Below, one piece after another: positions 25,804-33,472 of a stretch of 64,000 nucleotides of DNA (position 1 is its first letter; each line of letters opens with the position of its first letter). The stretch is from CAZADA01 sp964526675 (GTDB taxonomy: Bacteria; Pseudomonadota; Alphaproteobacteria; Caulobacterales; Maricaulaceae), in NCBI GenBank assembly GCA_964526675.1, contig CAZGLY010000013.1, positions 1-64,000 on the forward strand, read 5' to 3'. Made by a program: the position numbers and the translations under genes. The notes below the pieces were generated by a model. The model made no database searches, was not told the origin of the DNA, and saw only the letters and a list, made by a program, of their open reading frames with translations.

Positions 25804-26316
25804 ATGACCGAGACGAGCATGAACGACAATGACCTCGATCCGGCCGCGGCCACCCAGGCGGCGGACGCGACGCGCGCGACGGCGCGACGCCGCCGTAAGG
25901 ATGCCGGCTTCACGCTGACCGAACTGATGGTGACCGTGCTCATCATCGGCCTTCTGTCGACGGCGGCTGTGCTGACGGTGTTCAATCTGCTCGACAGCGC
26001 GCGGACCACGAAAGCGACGTCGGACATCCGCACGATCGCGACGGCGTTGGACCTCTACCGCGCGTCGATCGGGCGGTATCCCGGCCCTGATCAGGGCTTG
26101 GCGGCGCTGACGTCGGCCCCGTCGGGCTTGCGCAGCCCGGGTCGGTATCCGAGCGAGGGCTTTATGCCGAACATTCCGTCCGATCCGTGGGGCTATGACT
26201 ACGTCTATGACGCGCCCGGCCAGGACGGCAAACCCTATGACCTCTATTCTCTGGGTGCGGACGGACAGCCAGGGGGCGAGGGGCTCGACGCGGACATCAG
26301 CGTCTGGGCGCTTTGA
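25804..26316 (+). CDS. gspG: major pseudopilin GspG
   Basis: 170 residues. A long basic leader (about 35 residues, ending RRRRKDAG) is followed by the prepilin peptidase site G|FTLTELMVTVLIIGLLSTAA with Glu at +5. The globular part has TKATSDIRTIATALDLYR and YPGPDQGLAALTSAP, and the Ca-site loop IPSDPWGYDYVYDAPG with PYDLYSLGADGQPGGEG, as in GspG. The leader is much longer than the usual 6-10 residues; ATG 25819 would shorten it a little. The prepilin peptidase GspO is not in this window and must be encoded elsewhere. Confidence 0.95.
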   Translation: MTETSMNDNDLDPAAATQAADATRATARRRRKDAGFTLTELMVTVLIIGLLSTAAVLTVFNLLDSARTTKATSDIRTIATALDLYRASIGRYPGPDQGLAALTSAPSGLRSPGRYPSEGFMPNIPSDPWGYDYVYDAPGQDGKPYDLYSLGADGQPGGEGLDADISVWAL

Positions 26317-26329
26317 GGGGTTCGCCCCT
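26316..26329 (+). other. UUCG hairpin at the gspG-gspH junction
   Basis: AGGGG-TTCG-CCCCT forms a 5-bp stem with a UUCG tetraloop between the gspG stop (26314-26316) and the gspH GTG (26330). The left arm contains the only Shine-Dalgarno-like sequence for gspH. Folding would therefore hide the gspH ribosome site unless ribosomes finishing gspG melt it, a simple way to keep the minor pseudopilin low. Confidence 0.55.
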
Positions 26330-26914
26330 GTGAGGCGTGGCCGCGACGCTCCATCGATCACCCAAGGCGTCGCGCACGGCTCGCCCACGCGGAGCCGCGA
26401 CGCGGGCTATACGCTCGTTGAAGTGATGATGGCGGTGACGATCACCGCCGTCATGGCGACTGTGGTCGTGGTGAATCTGCCAGCGCGCACAGGGGATTTG
26501 GCGGACGACGCGTTGGCGTTTACGGCCCGCACCCGCCTCGCCGCCCAGGAGAGCGTCATTTCCGGCTCCGTGATTGGTCTGAAGGCGGATGAAGCGGGCT
26601 ACGCGTTCTATCGCTTCACGGCTGGGCTGTGGCGCGAAGCGGCCGAGCCGCCGGCTCTGCGGCCACACGCCTGGCGGTCGGAGGTGCAGGTGGATCTGGC
26701 GATCGACAACGCCCCGCCTTTGGGGGACTTGAGCGAGGAGGAGATGGCCGCCTTGCCGCCGCTCATCCGCTTTGATCCCACGGGCTTGGCCACGCCGTTT
26801 CGACTGACGCTGCGCGAAGGGCGCGACCTCTATGAGGTGCGCGTGGGCCAAGCCGGCGACATTCATGTGAGCGAGGGGACCGGCGCGCCGGCGGGTGGCG
26901 GAGGGCGCCCGTGA
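26330..26914 (+). CDS. gspH: minor pseudopilin GspH
   Basis: 194 residues from GTG 26330. A leader of about 29 residues ends SRDAG|YTLVEVMMAVTITAVMATVVV, the prepilin peptidase site plus hydrophobic helix with Glu at +5. The globular part has DDALAFTARTRLAAQESVISG and GLKADEAGYAFYRF, as in GspH/FimT proteins. I chose this GTG because it lies just after the gspG stop; the longer open frame back to 26195 runs inside gspG and is not protein-like. It overlaps gspI by 4 bp. Confidence 0.88.
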   Translation: MRRGRDAPSITQGVAHGSPTRSRDAGYTLVEVMMAVTITAVMATVVVVNLPARTGDLADDALAFTARTRLAAQESVISGSVIGLKADEAGYAFYRFTAGLWREAAEPPALRPHAWRSEVQVDLAIDNAPPLGDLSEEEMAALPPLIRFDPTGLATPFRLTLREGRDLYEVRVGQAGDIHVSEGTGAPAGGGGRP

Positions 26915-27345
26915 TCGCGGACGGTCGCACGGGGCGTGAAGGCGGCGTCGACGCTCGCGGCGAGGACGCTGGCTTCACGTTGGTCGAGGCGGTGGTCGCG
27001 CTCGGGGTGTTCTCGATCGCCGTGCTGGCGTTGCTGCGCGCCACGGGCGAGCAAGCCCGCTCCTTCGCCCGCATTGAGCAGGCGTCGATGGCGCGTTTTG
27101 TGGCCGACAACATCATGGCGGAGGCCATGGTCGACCCGACCGCGCGCCAGCGGGGCGTCGCCAATGGCGAGGTGATCCTGGCCGACCAGGATTGGACGTG
27201 GACGCGCACGGTCATTCCCACCGACGATCCGGCGATTTTGCGGGTTGATGTGGCGGTGCGGCTCGAAGGCGCCACCCTGGTTCTGGCTGAGGCGACCGCG
27301 TTTCGTCGGGCGCCGCGGACGACTGAGGCTGTCGCCACGCCATGA
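26911..27345 (+). CDS. gspI: minor pseudopilin GspI
   Basis: 144 residues, GTG start inside the GTGA shared with gspH. A leader of about 22 residues ends GEDAG|FTLVEAVVALGVFSIAVLALL. After the helix come SFARIEQASMARFVADNIMAE and WTWTRTVIPTDDPAILRVDV, the LA.N...E and W.....V patterns of GspI. It is part of the GspI-J-K tip complex of the pseudopilus. It overlaps gspJ by 4 bp. Confidence 0.9.
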   Translation: MIADGRTGREGGVDARGEDAGFTLVEAVVALGVFSIAVLALLRATGEQARSFARIEQASMARFVADNIMAEAMVDPTARQRGVANGEVILADQDWTWTRTVIPTDDPAILRVDVAVRLEGATLVLAEATAFRRAPRTTEAVATP

Positions 27346-28052
27346 GCGACGCGCTTGCATCACGGCGCGCCGGTTGGCGCGCGGACGGCCCGCGGGCCGC
27401 CTCGGGTGAGGCCGGTTTCACCTTGCTTGAGGTTCTGGCGGCCCTGTTCATCGTGTCGATGATTTCAGCGGCGGGCTTGGCGGTGATGAACAACGCGCTG
27501 AACGCGCAGGACGTCATGAACGCCCGCGAGGTCCGGCTGCGCGAGCTGCAGGTGAGCCGCGCGCTGCTGCGCGACGACATCGCCCAAATGACCCGCCGCG
27601 TGGTCCGCGAGCAGTTTGGCGAGCCCAATCCGTTCGTGTTTCAGGGCGGGTTGACCGACAGCGAGGCGCCGCTCTTGGCGTTCACGCGCTCGGGCTGGTC
27701 CAACCCGGGCGGTGTGGAGCCGCGTGGGCCCTTGCAACATGTGGCCTATTTCTGGAGAGGCGAAGACTTGGTGCGCCGCACGCGTCTGCGCGCGGACGTG
27801 ACGCCCGACACGCCGATCATCGAGCAAGTCGTGCTCACGGGCGTGCAAGAGCTGCGCGTCACCTTCGCCTCAAACGAGTGGGACGGCGCGCCCGTGTGGC
27901 TGGATCTTTGGGAAGTGACCTTGGAGACGCAAGCGTTTACGCCGGTGCCGCGTTTGATCGCCTTGGACTTTACGCTCCAAGGGGTCGGCGACGTCCGCCA
28001 TGTGTTCGCGGCGCCTGACTTGCCCGTTGAAGGTTTGGCGGAGACGGGCTGA
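27342..28052 (+). CDS. gspJ: minor pseudopilin GspJ
   Basis: 236 residues. A leader of about 26 residues ends ASGEAG|FTLLEVLAALFIVSMISAAG. The family-typical stretch is RALLRDDIAQMTRRVVREQFG, then LLAFTRSGWSNPGGVEPRGPLQHVAYFW, which matches the GspJ pattern F.R.GW.NP....R..LQ.V.Y. It forms the pseudopilus tip with GspI and GspK. ATGA overlap with gspI; gspK follows after 2 bp. Confidence 0.94.
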   Translation: MSDALASRRAGWRADGPRAASGEAGFTLLEVLAALFIVSMISAAGLAVMNNALNAQDVMNAREVRLRELQVSRALLRDDIAQMTRRVVREQFGEPNPFVFQGGLTDSEAPLLAFTRSGWSNPGGVEPRGPLQHVAYFWRGEDLVRRTRLRADVTPDTPIIEQVVLTGVQELRVTFASNEWDGAPVWLDLWEVTLETQAFTPVPRLIALDFTLQGVGDVRHVFAAPDLPVEGLAETG

Positions 28053-28054
28053 GC

Positions 28055-29107
28055 ATGGCGGTTCGGCGTCTTTTTGGCACTTTGGCCCGCCGGGTGTCGG
28101 CGCTGCGGCGTCACCGGAGCGACCGGGGCGCGGCGTTGCTGTCGGTTCTGCTGTTGGTCACCGTGATGTCGACCATCGCCGTGGAGATCACCGACGACAT
28201 TCGTTTCGCCTGGCGCCGCCTGATCGCGACCCAAGCCCGCGAGCAAGCCCAATGGTACGCGTTGGGCGCGGAGAACTTCGTCCATGAAGTGATCCGCCGC
28301 AGTTGGGAGGTGGATCCCGAACGGTCCACCCTCGCGTCGCCGTGGGCCCAGGGGCCGACCGTGTTTCCCATCGACGGCGGCACCTTGGAGGGCGTGGTGC
28401 GCGACGCCAACAACTGCCTCAACCTCAACAGCCTGGTGCGGCCCCGCGGCCCCCGCGGCGGCTTTGAAGCCGACGCGGATCGGGTGGCTCTTTATCGGTC
28501 TTTGTTGACGGTGTTGGAGTTCGATCGGGCGGACCCTGAGTCCCTGGCCGACGCGCTTTCGGATTGGATCGACACCGACAGCGTCGTTCGGGGCCGCGGC
28601 GCTGAGGATGTCGAGTACAGCTTGATGGCGCCGCCGTCGCGGCCTTCGAACACGTTGTTAAACGACGTCCTCGAGCTGCGCGGCGTCGCCGGTTACAACG
28701 AGGCGGTGGTGCGCCAATTGCGTCCGTTTGTGTGCGTGCATCCGGGCACCGGCCAGCAAGAACTCAACGTCAACACGATGGCGATCACGCAAGCGCCGCT
28801 GTTGTCGGTGTTTCTTGAGGGCGCCTTGACCGTGTCCCAGGCCGCAGCGGTCTTGGAAGCCCGACCGGTGGACGGCTATGCGGACGAGCAGGCCTTCATC
28901 ACCGCTTTGCAGAGCGTGACCGAGGTCGACGGCGAGCTGCAACAGGCCATCAGCGAGCGCGTGGGGTATCAGACGCTCTTTTACGACGCGACCGCGCGTG
29001 TGTTCTATAACGAGTTGTACTTGGAGCTGAACAGCATGCTGGCGCTGAACCCCGACACTGGGAACGTGACCGTGCTCAGTCGCCGGTTTGGAGAGCGGGA
29101 CGGATGA
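28055..29107 (+). CDS. gspK: minor pseudopilin GspK
   Basis: 350 residues, the large tip pseudopilin. The N-terminal segment SDRG|AALLSVLLLVTVMSTIAVEI lacks the Glu at +5, as is normal for GspK. Later blocks: QAREQAQWYALGAENFVHEV, GVVRDANNCLNLNSLV, ADALSDWIDTDSVVRGRGAED, NTLLNDVLELRGVAGYNE and a two-Cys pattern (NNCLN ... FVCVHPGTG). The helix-hairpin-helix-like SAM regions of GspK are visible. Overlaps gspL by 4 bp. Confidence 0.94.
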   Translation: MAVRRLFGTLARRVSALRRHRSDRGAALLSVLLLVTVMSTIAVEITDDIRFAWRRLIATQAREQAQWYALGAENFVHEVIRRSWEVDPERSTLASPWAQGPTVFPIDGGTLEGVVRDANNCLNLNSLVRPRGPRGGFEADADRVALYRSLLTVLEFDRADPESLADALSDWIDTDSVVRGRGAEDVEYSLMAPPSRPSNTLLNDVLELRGVAGYNEAVVRQLRPFVCVHPGTGQQELNVNTMAITQAPLLSVFLEGALTVSQAAAVLEARPVDGYADEQAFITALQSVTEVDGELQQAISERVGYQTLFYDATARVFYNELYLELNSMLALNPDTGNVTVLSRRFGERDG

Positions 29108-30309
29108 GTGACCTGCTGATCCTCTTGCCGCGTGACGAGACGGACGCCCTCATTTGGGTTGTGCGCCACGGGGATGCCGGCGTGCTGTGGGGCGCGGTGA
29201 GCGAGGAGACGCCGCCGCCGAAGGGTCGGCGCGTGGTCGCAATCGCGCCGGGTTCGGAGATCACGGTCCACGCGGCGGCCCTGCCGGCGGGTTCAGAGTC
29301 GCAAGCGCGGGCGGCGGCGCCGTTCGCGGTGGAGGACGAGATCGCGCTTGACGTCGAGGCCGTGCACGTCGCGCTGGGGCCGCGTCCCGCCCCGGGGGCT
29401 GAACGCCAAGTGGCTGTCGTGGCGCGTGAGCGGATGGACGCCTGGCTCACGCTGTTGGAAGAGGCGGAGCTGTCGCCCAGCCAGCTGATCCCCGATTTTC
29501 TTGCGATCGCGCCGGCGGAGAACGCCGTCCTCGTGGACGCGGGCGATCGCATCTTGGTCCGCCTGCCCGAGGACCACGCCATTGGCGGTTTGGCGGTGGA
29601 GCGCGATTTGGCGGCGCTCGTGATCCCGCAAAGCCTTGCCGAACAGGGCGTGGAAGGTCTTGAGGCGTGGGTCGATGATCTCGGCAGCTTAGGTCTCAGC
29701 GGTCATGGCGAGGCGGTGCGTCGCGCGCCGCGTCCGAGTGATGAGGATCTGCTGACCCGGTTTATGGACGGCGTCGCCGCCGGCGTGGACCTCAACCTGC
29801 TGCAGGGGCCTTACCGGGCGCGCCGGCGGGCCGGCGGCGACGGTTTCGAGTTCTCCCGCTGGCGCGTGTTGGCCGGACTGGGCGTGGCGGCCGTCGTCGC
29901 GGCGTTCATCGGCTTGGCGGTCGAGGGGTGGGCTTACGGCAAGGGCGCGCGCGATCTCCGCGCCCGCAGCCAGTTGGCGTATGCACGCGCCTTTCCCGAC
30001 GAGGGCCGCGTGGCCAATCCTGCGCAGCGGGCGCGCTCGCGGTTGTCGCAGGGCGGCGGCGGCGGCGTGTTTTTGGATCTCTCGGCGGTCGTGTTTCAGA
30101 GCACGTCGCCTCTTGAGCGGGTGCAGATCGAAACGCTGCGTTACGACGCGGCGGAGAATTCGCTGGCCTTCACCATCATTTATGATGCGTATGCGGATGT
30201 GGAGGCTTTGAAGACCGCTGTGACCGATCGGGGCGTCGTGATTGAAGAAGGGGCGTCGCGGCGCCGCGGCGCGCGCACAAGCGGAGATTTCGTTGTGAGG
30301 GCGCCATGA
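29104..30309 (+). CDS. gspL: type II secretion protein GspL
   Basis: 401 residues. The actin-like cytoplasmic domain (about 1-245) binds GspE: LPRDETDALIWVVRHG and ARAAAPFAVEDEIALDVEAVHVALGPR. One transmembrane helix follows (about 258-278, LAGLGVAAVVAAFIGLAVEG), then a periplasmic ferredoxin-like domain (from about 320). The APF..ED.... motif is the GspL hallmark. It couples the ATPase to the membrane platform with GspM, whose gene overlaps by 4 bp. Confidence 0.92.
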   Translation: MSDLLILLPRDETDALIWVVRHGDAGVLWGAVSEETPPPKGRRVVAIAPGSEITVHAAALPAGSESQARAAAPFAVEDEIALDVEAVHVALGPRPAPGAERQVAVVARERMDAWLTLLEEAELSPSQLIPDFLAIAPAENAVLVDAGDRILVRLPEDHAIGGLAVERDLAALVIPQSLAEQGVEGLEAWVDDLGSLGLSGHGEAVRRAPRPSDEDLLTRFMDGVAAGVDLNLLQGPYRARRRAGGDGFEFSRWRVLAGLGVAAVVAAFIGLAVEGWAYGKGARDLRARSQLAYARAFPDEGRVANPAQRARSRLSQGGGGGVFLDLSAVVFQSTSPLERVQIETLRYDAAENSLAFTIIYDAYADVEALKTAVTDRGVVIEEGASRRRGARTSGDFVVRAP

Positions 30310-30788
30310 TCGCGGCGGCTTGGAACGCGCGGACGCCTCGCGAGAGGCTGCTGATCGGCGCCGCCGGCGGGCTGGCGTCCGTGCTGATCGTGACGCAGCT
30401 GCTGATCGCGCCGGTGTTGGGCGCGCATGCGTCCGCGAAAGCGAGCTACAGTCGCGCGCTCTCGGATTGGACCGCGGTCCAAGACGCGTTGACGCGTCTG
30501 GGCGGCGAGGGCGCCGCCGGGGAGGGTGCGGACGCGTCGGCCTCGTTGCGGGCCGTTATCAGCAACAGCGCCGCGCAGCACGAGCTGGCGCTGGCGCGGG
30601 TTCAGCCGAGTGGGGAGGCCGCGCTGTCGGTGTCTCTGGAAGACGCGCAGGCCACAACGCTGTTCCGCTGGTTGCGCGAGCTGCGTGACCGCCACGGCGT
30701 GCATGTGCAGCGCGCGTCGGTGCGCCGGTCGGATCGCAACGCGGTGGTGCGCGCGACCTTGGTGTTGTCATCGGAGGCGTCGTCGTGA
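30306..30788 (+). CDS. gspM: type II secretion protein GspM
   Basis: 160 residues. It starts MIAAAWNARTPRERLLIGAA, with one transmembrane helix (about 13-37) and a periplasmic ferredoxin-like domain with SLEDAQATTLFRWLRELRDRHGVHVQRASVRR, the typical F..L..WL..L....G..V....... pattern of GspM. It is the partner of GspL. 4-bp overlaps on both sides, with gspL and gspN. Confidence 0.9.
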   Translation: MIAAAWNARTPRERLLIGAAGGLASVLIVTQLLIAPVLGAHASAKASYSRALSDWTAVQDALTRLGGEGAAGEGADASASLRAVISNSAAQHELALARVQPSGEAALSVSLEDAQATTLFRWLRELRDRHGVHVQRASVRRSDRNAVVRATLVLSSEASS

Positions 30789-31540
30789 GGGTGTTGGTGC
30801 TGAGCGTCGTGTTTGTGGTGACGTTCTCGGCCACGCTTTTGGCGAACCTGCCTTTGGCGCCGTTTGTGTCGATGGCGAACTTGCCCGCCTATGGCGTTGA
30901 TCATGGCGCTGTGCGCGGGACGATTTGGCATGGCGCGATTGAACAAATCAGCGCCAGCGGACGCGACATCGGCCGCGTTGAAGCGCAGATCCACCCCGCC
31001 TCCCTGCTCACGGGGCGGCTGGAGGCGGATGTGCGCGTGAACGGGCCGGGGTTGCGTGGCGCAGGGCGTTTGTCGCTGGCGCTGTCGGGGCGTGCGGCGA
31101 TGCAGAACGCCTCCCTGACCTTGGACGTGCAGGCGGTGGAGTCGCTCCATGAGTTGGTGCGCGCGCGCGGCGGCGAAGTGTTCGTGCGGGTCGACAGTCT
31201 GGTGTTCGACCGGCGCGGCTGTCAGGCGGCGGCGGGGTTGATCAGCACGGACGTGCTGGCGCGGCCGGATGGCCGTACGTCTTGGCGCGGTCCGGATCTC
31301 GAGGGCGCGGCCCAGTGCCGTGACGGCGTGTTGGTGTTGATGCTGAACGGCGAGAACGCGGACGCGGCGGTGCAGATCGAGGCGCGGCTCACGCCCAAAG
31401 GCGAGGGCGGTCTGCGCGCGAACGTGCAAACGCAAGACCCTAATTTTGACTTGGCGGCGGGGTTGTTCGGCTTTGATCGGTCAAACGGCGCCTACACGTA
31501 TGAGCGCACGGTGACCTTTTTGGAGCTCGACCAGTCGTGA
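30785..31540 (+). CDS. gspN: type II secretion protein GspN
   Basis: 251 residues with a single N-terminal membrane segment (VLVLSVVFVVTFSATLLANLP) and a periplasmic beta-rich domain: YGVDHGAVRGTIWHGAIEQI resembles the GspN block G..V.G..W.G.......G. GspN is present only in some T2SSs and its role is not settled. It overlaps gspM by 4 bp and the terminal lipoprotein gene by 4 bp, so it is not the last gene of this operon. Confidence 0.85.
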   Translation: MRVLVLSVVFVVTFSATLLANLPLAPFVSMANLPAYGVDHGAVRGTIWHGAIEQISASGRDIGRVEAQIHPASLLTGRLEADVRVNGPGLRGAGRLSLALSGRAAMQNASLTLDVQAVESLHELVRARGGEVFVRVDSLVFDRRGCQAAAGLISTDVLARPDGRTSWRGPDLEGAAQCRDGVLVLMLNGENADAAVQIEARLTPKGEGGLRANVQTQDPNFDLAAGLFGFDRSNGAYTYERTVTFLELDQS

Positions 31541-32112
31541 CGAGAGCGCAGGGCCCTGGGCCAACCGACAGCGTGGACACGGTGACGCGCGTCCGACGAG
31601 CCGTTCGCGCGGCGACGGTTCTGTTGTGCGCGGTGGCGGCGGGCTGCTTTGGCGGCGGCGGCGACCGCCGCATGGTGAGCCCCTTGGACGCGGTGACCGA
31701 CGCGGAGTCGGCCGTCCAGATCGGCAGGCTGTCGGCTCAGCGCATTGTGCCGGGCGAGTGCGGGGTGTTCTTGTGGTCGCTGTCGGCGGCTCAACTGATC
31801 CTGTTCACGAGCACGCGCACGCGCGCGGCGGTGATGTCGTTGGACGGGCAGGAGGTCGCTTTGCCACGGTTGGCGGCCTCCGGACCACCGATCATCGCGG
31901 GGCACGTCGCGAACCAGACGTTCCGTTCCTCGGATGGGCAGGTGACGGTCTATGCGCAAATGCGCCGCGGCGATTTGGTCGAAGACGGACGGCGCGTCGG
32001 CGAGAGCGTGCTGCGCGTTGTGCACGCCTCGGGGTGGGAGCTCGTGTTGCCGGTGGCGGGGGTTGGCTACTGCCGGCAGCGCAGCGACAATGAGCCGTCC
32101 GTTCGGCGATGA
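31537..32112 (+). CDS. T2SS-operon lipoprotein of unknown function
   Basis: 191 residues from a GTG overlapping the gspN stop (GTGA). A rather long, basic N terminus precedes a lipobox (LLCAVAAGC|FGGGG). The mature part has ECGVFLWSLSAAQLILFTSTR, a run of beta-strand-like segments, and a late Cys (GYCRQRSD); the two mature Cys (GECG, GYCR) could form a disulfide. I do not recognise a named family, though short proteins with ECGLFLW-like segments are, as I recall, common in alphaproteobacteria. Tight coupling to gspN makes it a candidate T2SS accessory protein such as a pilotin. That role is inference. Confidence 0.75.
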   Translation: MTRAQGPGPTDSVDTVTRVRRAVRAATVLLCAVAAGCFGGGGDRRMVSPLDAVTDAESAVQIGRLSAQRIVPGECGVFLWSLSAAQLILFTSTRTRAAVMSLDGQEVALPRLAASGPPIIAGHVANQTFRSSDGQVTVYAQMRRGDLVEDGRRVGESVLRVVHASGWELVLPVAGVGYCRQRSDNEPSVRR

Positions 32113-32131
32113 CCGGCGCGACGTCGCGGCG

Positions 32132-32926
32132 TCAACCTTGGTCCTGAAGCTCAAAGACCACAGTCACCCGTTCGGTGATTTCGATGTCGTCCGGCGTGAG
32201 GCGAATGGACGCCCGCGGGCTCGTGCGCAGGCCGACGCCGGACACCTGTTCTGGTGCTTGGTCCATGCTGTGCAGCGTGAACCGCGGGAGCGGGCGCTCC
32301 GGCCCGTATTGGATCGAAATCACGGATCCCAGCTGTGCGCCGGAGTTCGCGGCTAAGTCTTCAGCGATTTGCAACGCCTCCAACACGGCTTGCCGGCGCG
32401 CGTCGGCTTGCATGGCTTCGGGGTCGCTCACGTTGAAGCCGCGGACGCGCACCGATTCAGCGCCTTGCTCGGCCAGGAGGGAGGCGGCGTCGCCGGCCAC
32501 CTGGGGCGGTCCGCCCCGCATGTGAAACGGGATCGTCACGTCGAAAGCGATGGGGTTGCAATCGTCTGGCTGGTCGCTGCGCGCGCTCCGCTCCTCGCAG
32601 CCGGTCGGGCGCACCGTGTTCACCGACAGCGTTTCGGTGACGAATGTGAGCGCTTCCAAGCCGCGCAGCGTGTTGATCGTATCGCGCATGGTGCGCAAGG
32701 TTTCCGTCACCTGCGCAAGGGCGGTGTCGCGGTCCGCGTCGCGCGCGCGGATGACGCCGTCGATCACAAACACTTCCGCGGGGCGCCGCAAGGTTGTCTC
32801 GCCATGAACGGTGACCGCCGACTCAGACTGGTTGTCGACTTGCAGCGAGCATCCTGAGGCCACACAGGCGAGCGCTGCGACGCCCACGCGCCACAACGCG
32901 TTGACTGGCGTGAATTGCATCATCAT
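32132..32926 (-). CDS. SIMPL-domain lipoprotein
   Basis: 264 residues, SIMPL (DUF541) family, an oxidative-stress or envelope-associated group with little biochemistry. The start is within three consecutive Met codons (32926, 32923, 32920), the middle one best placed for AAGG. A lipoprotein signal (ALWRVGVAALACVASGC) precedes the domain: SAVTVHGETTLRRPAEV, then DTALAQVTETLRTMRDTINTLRG, ADARRQAVLEALQIAEDLAANSG and the C-terminal strand ITERVTVVFEL. Two additional mature Cys (TGCEERS, DDCNP) are near each other. It converges on the T2SS operon and is divergent from the fRMsr gene with only 33 bp between starts. Confidence 0.88.
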   Translation of the reverse strand: MMMQFTPVNALWRVGVAALACVASGCSLQVDNQSESAVTVHGETTLRRPAEVFVIDGVIRARDADRDTALAQVTETLRTMRDTINTLRGLEALTFVTETLSVNTVRPTGCEERSARSDQPDDCNPIAFDVTIPFHMRGGPPQVAGDAASLLAEQGAESVRVRGFNVSDPEAMQADARRQAVLEALQIAEDLAANSGAQLGSVISIQYGPERPLPRFTLHSMDQAPEQVSGVGLRTSPRASIRLTPDDIEITERVTVVFELQDQG

Positions 32927-32959
32927 GTACCCTTCGCACGTCGACGACCTGGAGCGCCA

Positions 32960-33439
32960 ATGGCCGCCCTCGCTATCTCCAACCGATACGCTGAGTTGGT
33001 CAACGAACTCCAAGCGGTGATCGCGGGCGAACCATCCCGGACCGCTCGCTATGCGTCCGCCGCCAGCATGCTCGCGACCGCTTTCGCGCCCCGTTTTTTC
33101 TGGACGGGCTTCTACCTAGTCGACCCTGACCGTCACGATGAACTCGTCGTGGGGCCTTATCAGGGCACGTTGGGGTGTTTGCGCATCCGGTTTGGCGAGG
33201 GCGTGTGCGGGGCCGCGGCGGCGCGACGCGAAACGGTGCTTGTGCCGGATGTGGATGCGTTCGACGGGCATATCGCCTGCGACAGCCGTAGCCGTTCGGA
33301 GATTGTCGTGCCTGTCTTCGACGCCGCCGGCGCCTTGGCCGCCGTGCTCGACGTGGATTCAACGGAACTCAACGCGTTTGACGCCGAGGACGCGGCGGGC
33401 CTTGAAGCGTTCTGCGCGGTGTTGCTGACCACGCCCTAG
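32960..33439 (+). CDS. msrC: free methionine-(R)-sulfoxide reductase (GAF domain)
   Basis: 159 residues, one GAF domain. The fRMsr enzyme reduces free Met-R-sulfoxide with thioredoxin electrons. The three conserved Cys are all present: GCLRI, GVCGAAA and HIACDS, in the order resolving/catalytic. The pattern WTGFYLVD ... GPYQGTLGCLRI ... FGEGVCG ... DVDAFDGHIACD ... SEIVVPV is diagnostic. ATG 32960 has GGAG six bases upstream. It starts only 33 bp from the divergent SIMPL gene, so promoters must overlap or lie within genes. The link with the methionine genes further on is thematic only. Confidence 0.93.
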   Translation: MAALAISNRYAELVNELQAVIAGEPSRTARYASAASMLATAFAPRFFWTGFYLVDPDRHDELVVGPYQGTLGCLRIRFGEGVCGAAAARRETVLVPDVDAFDGHIACDSRSRSEIVVPVFDAAGALAAVLDVDSTELNAFDAEDAAGLEAFCAVLLTTP

Positions 33440-33472
33440 AGGTCAGGCTCGCCCCACACGCACGGCAGGGCG

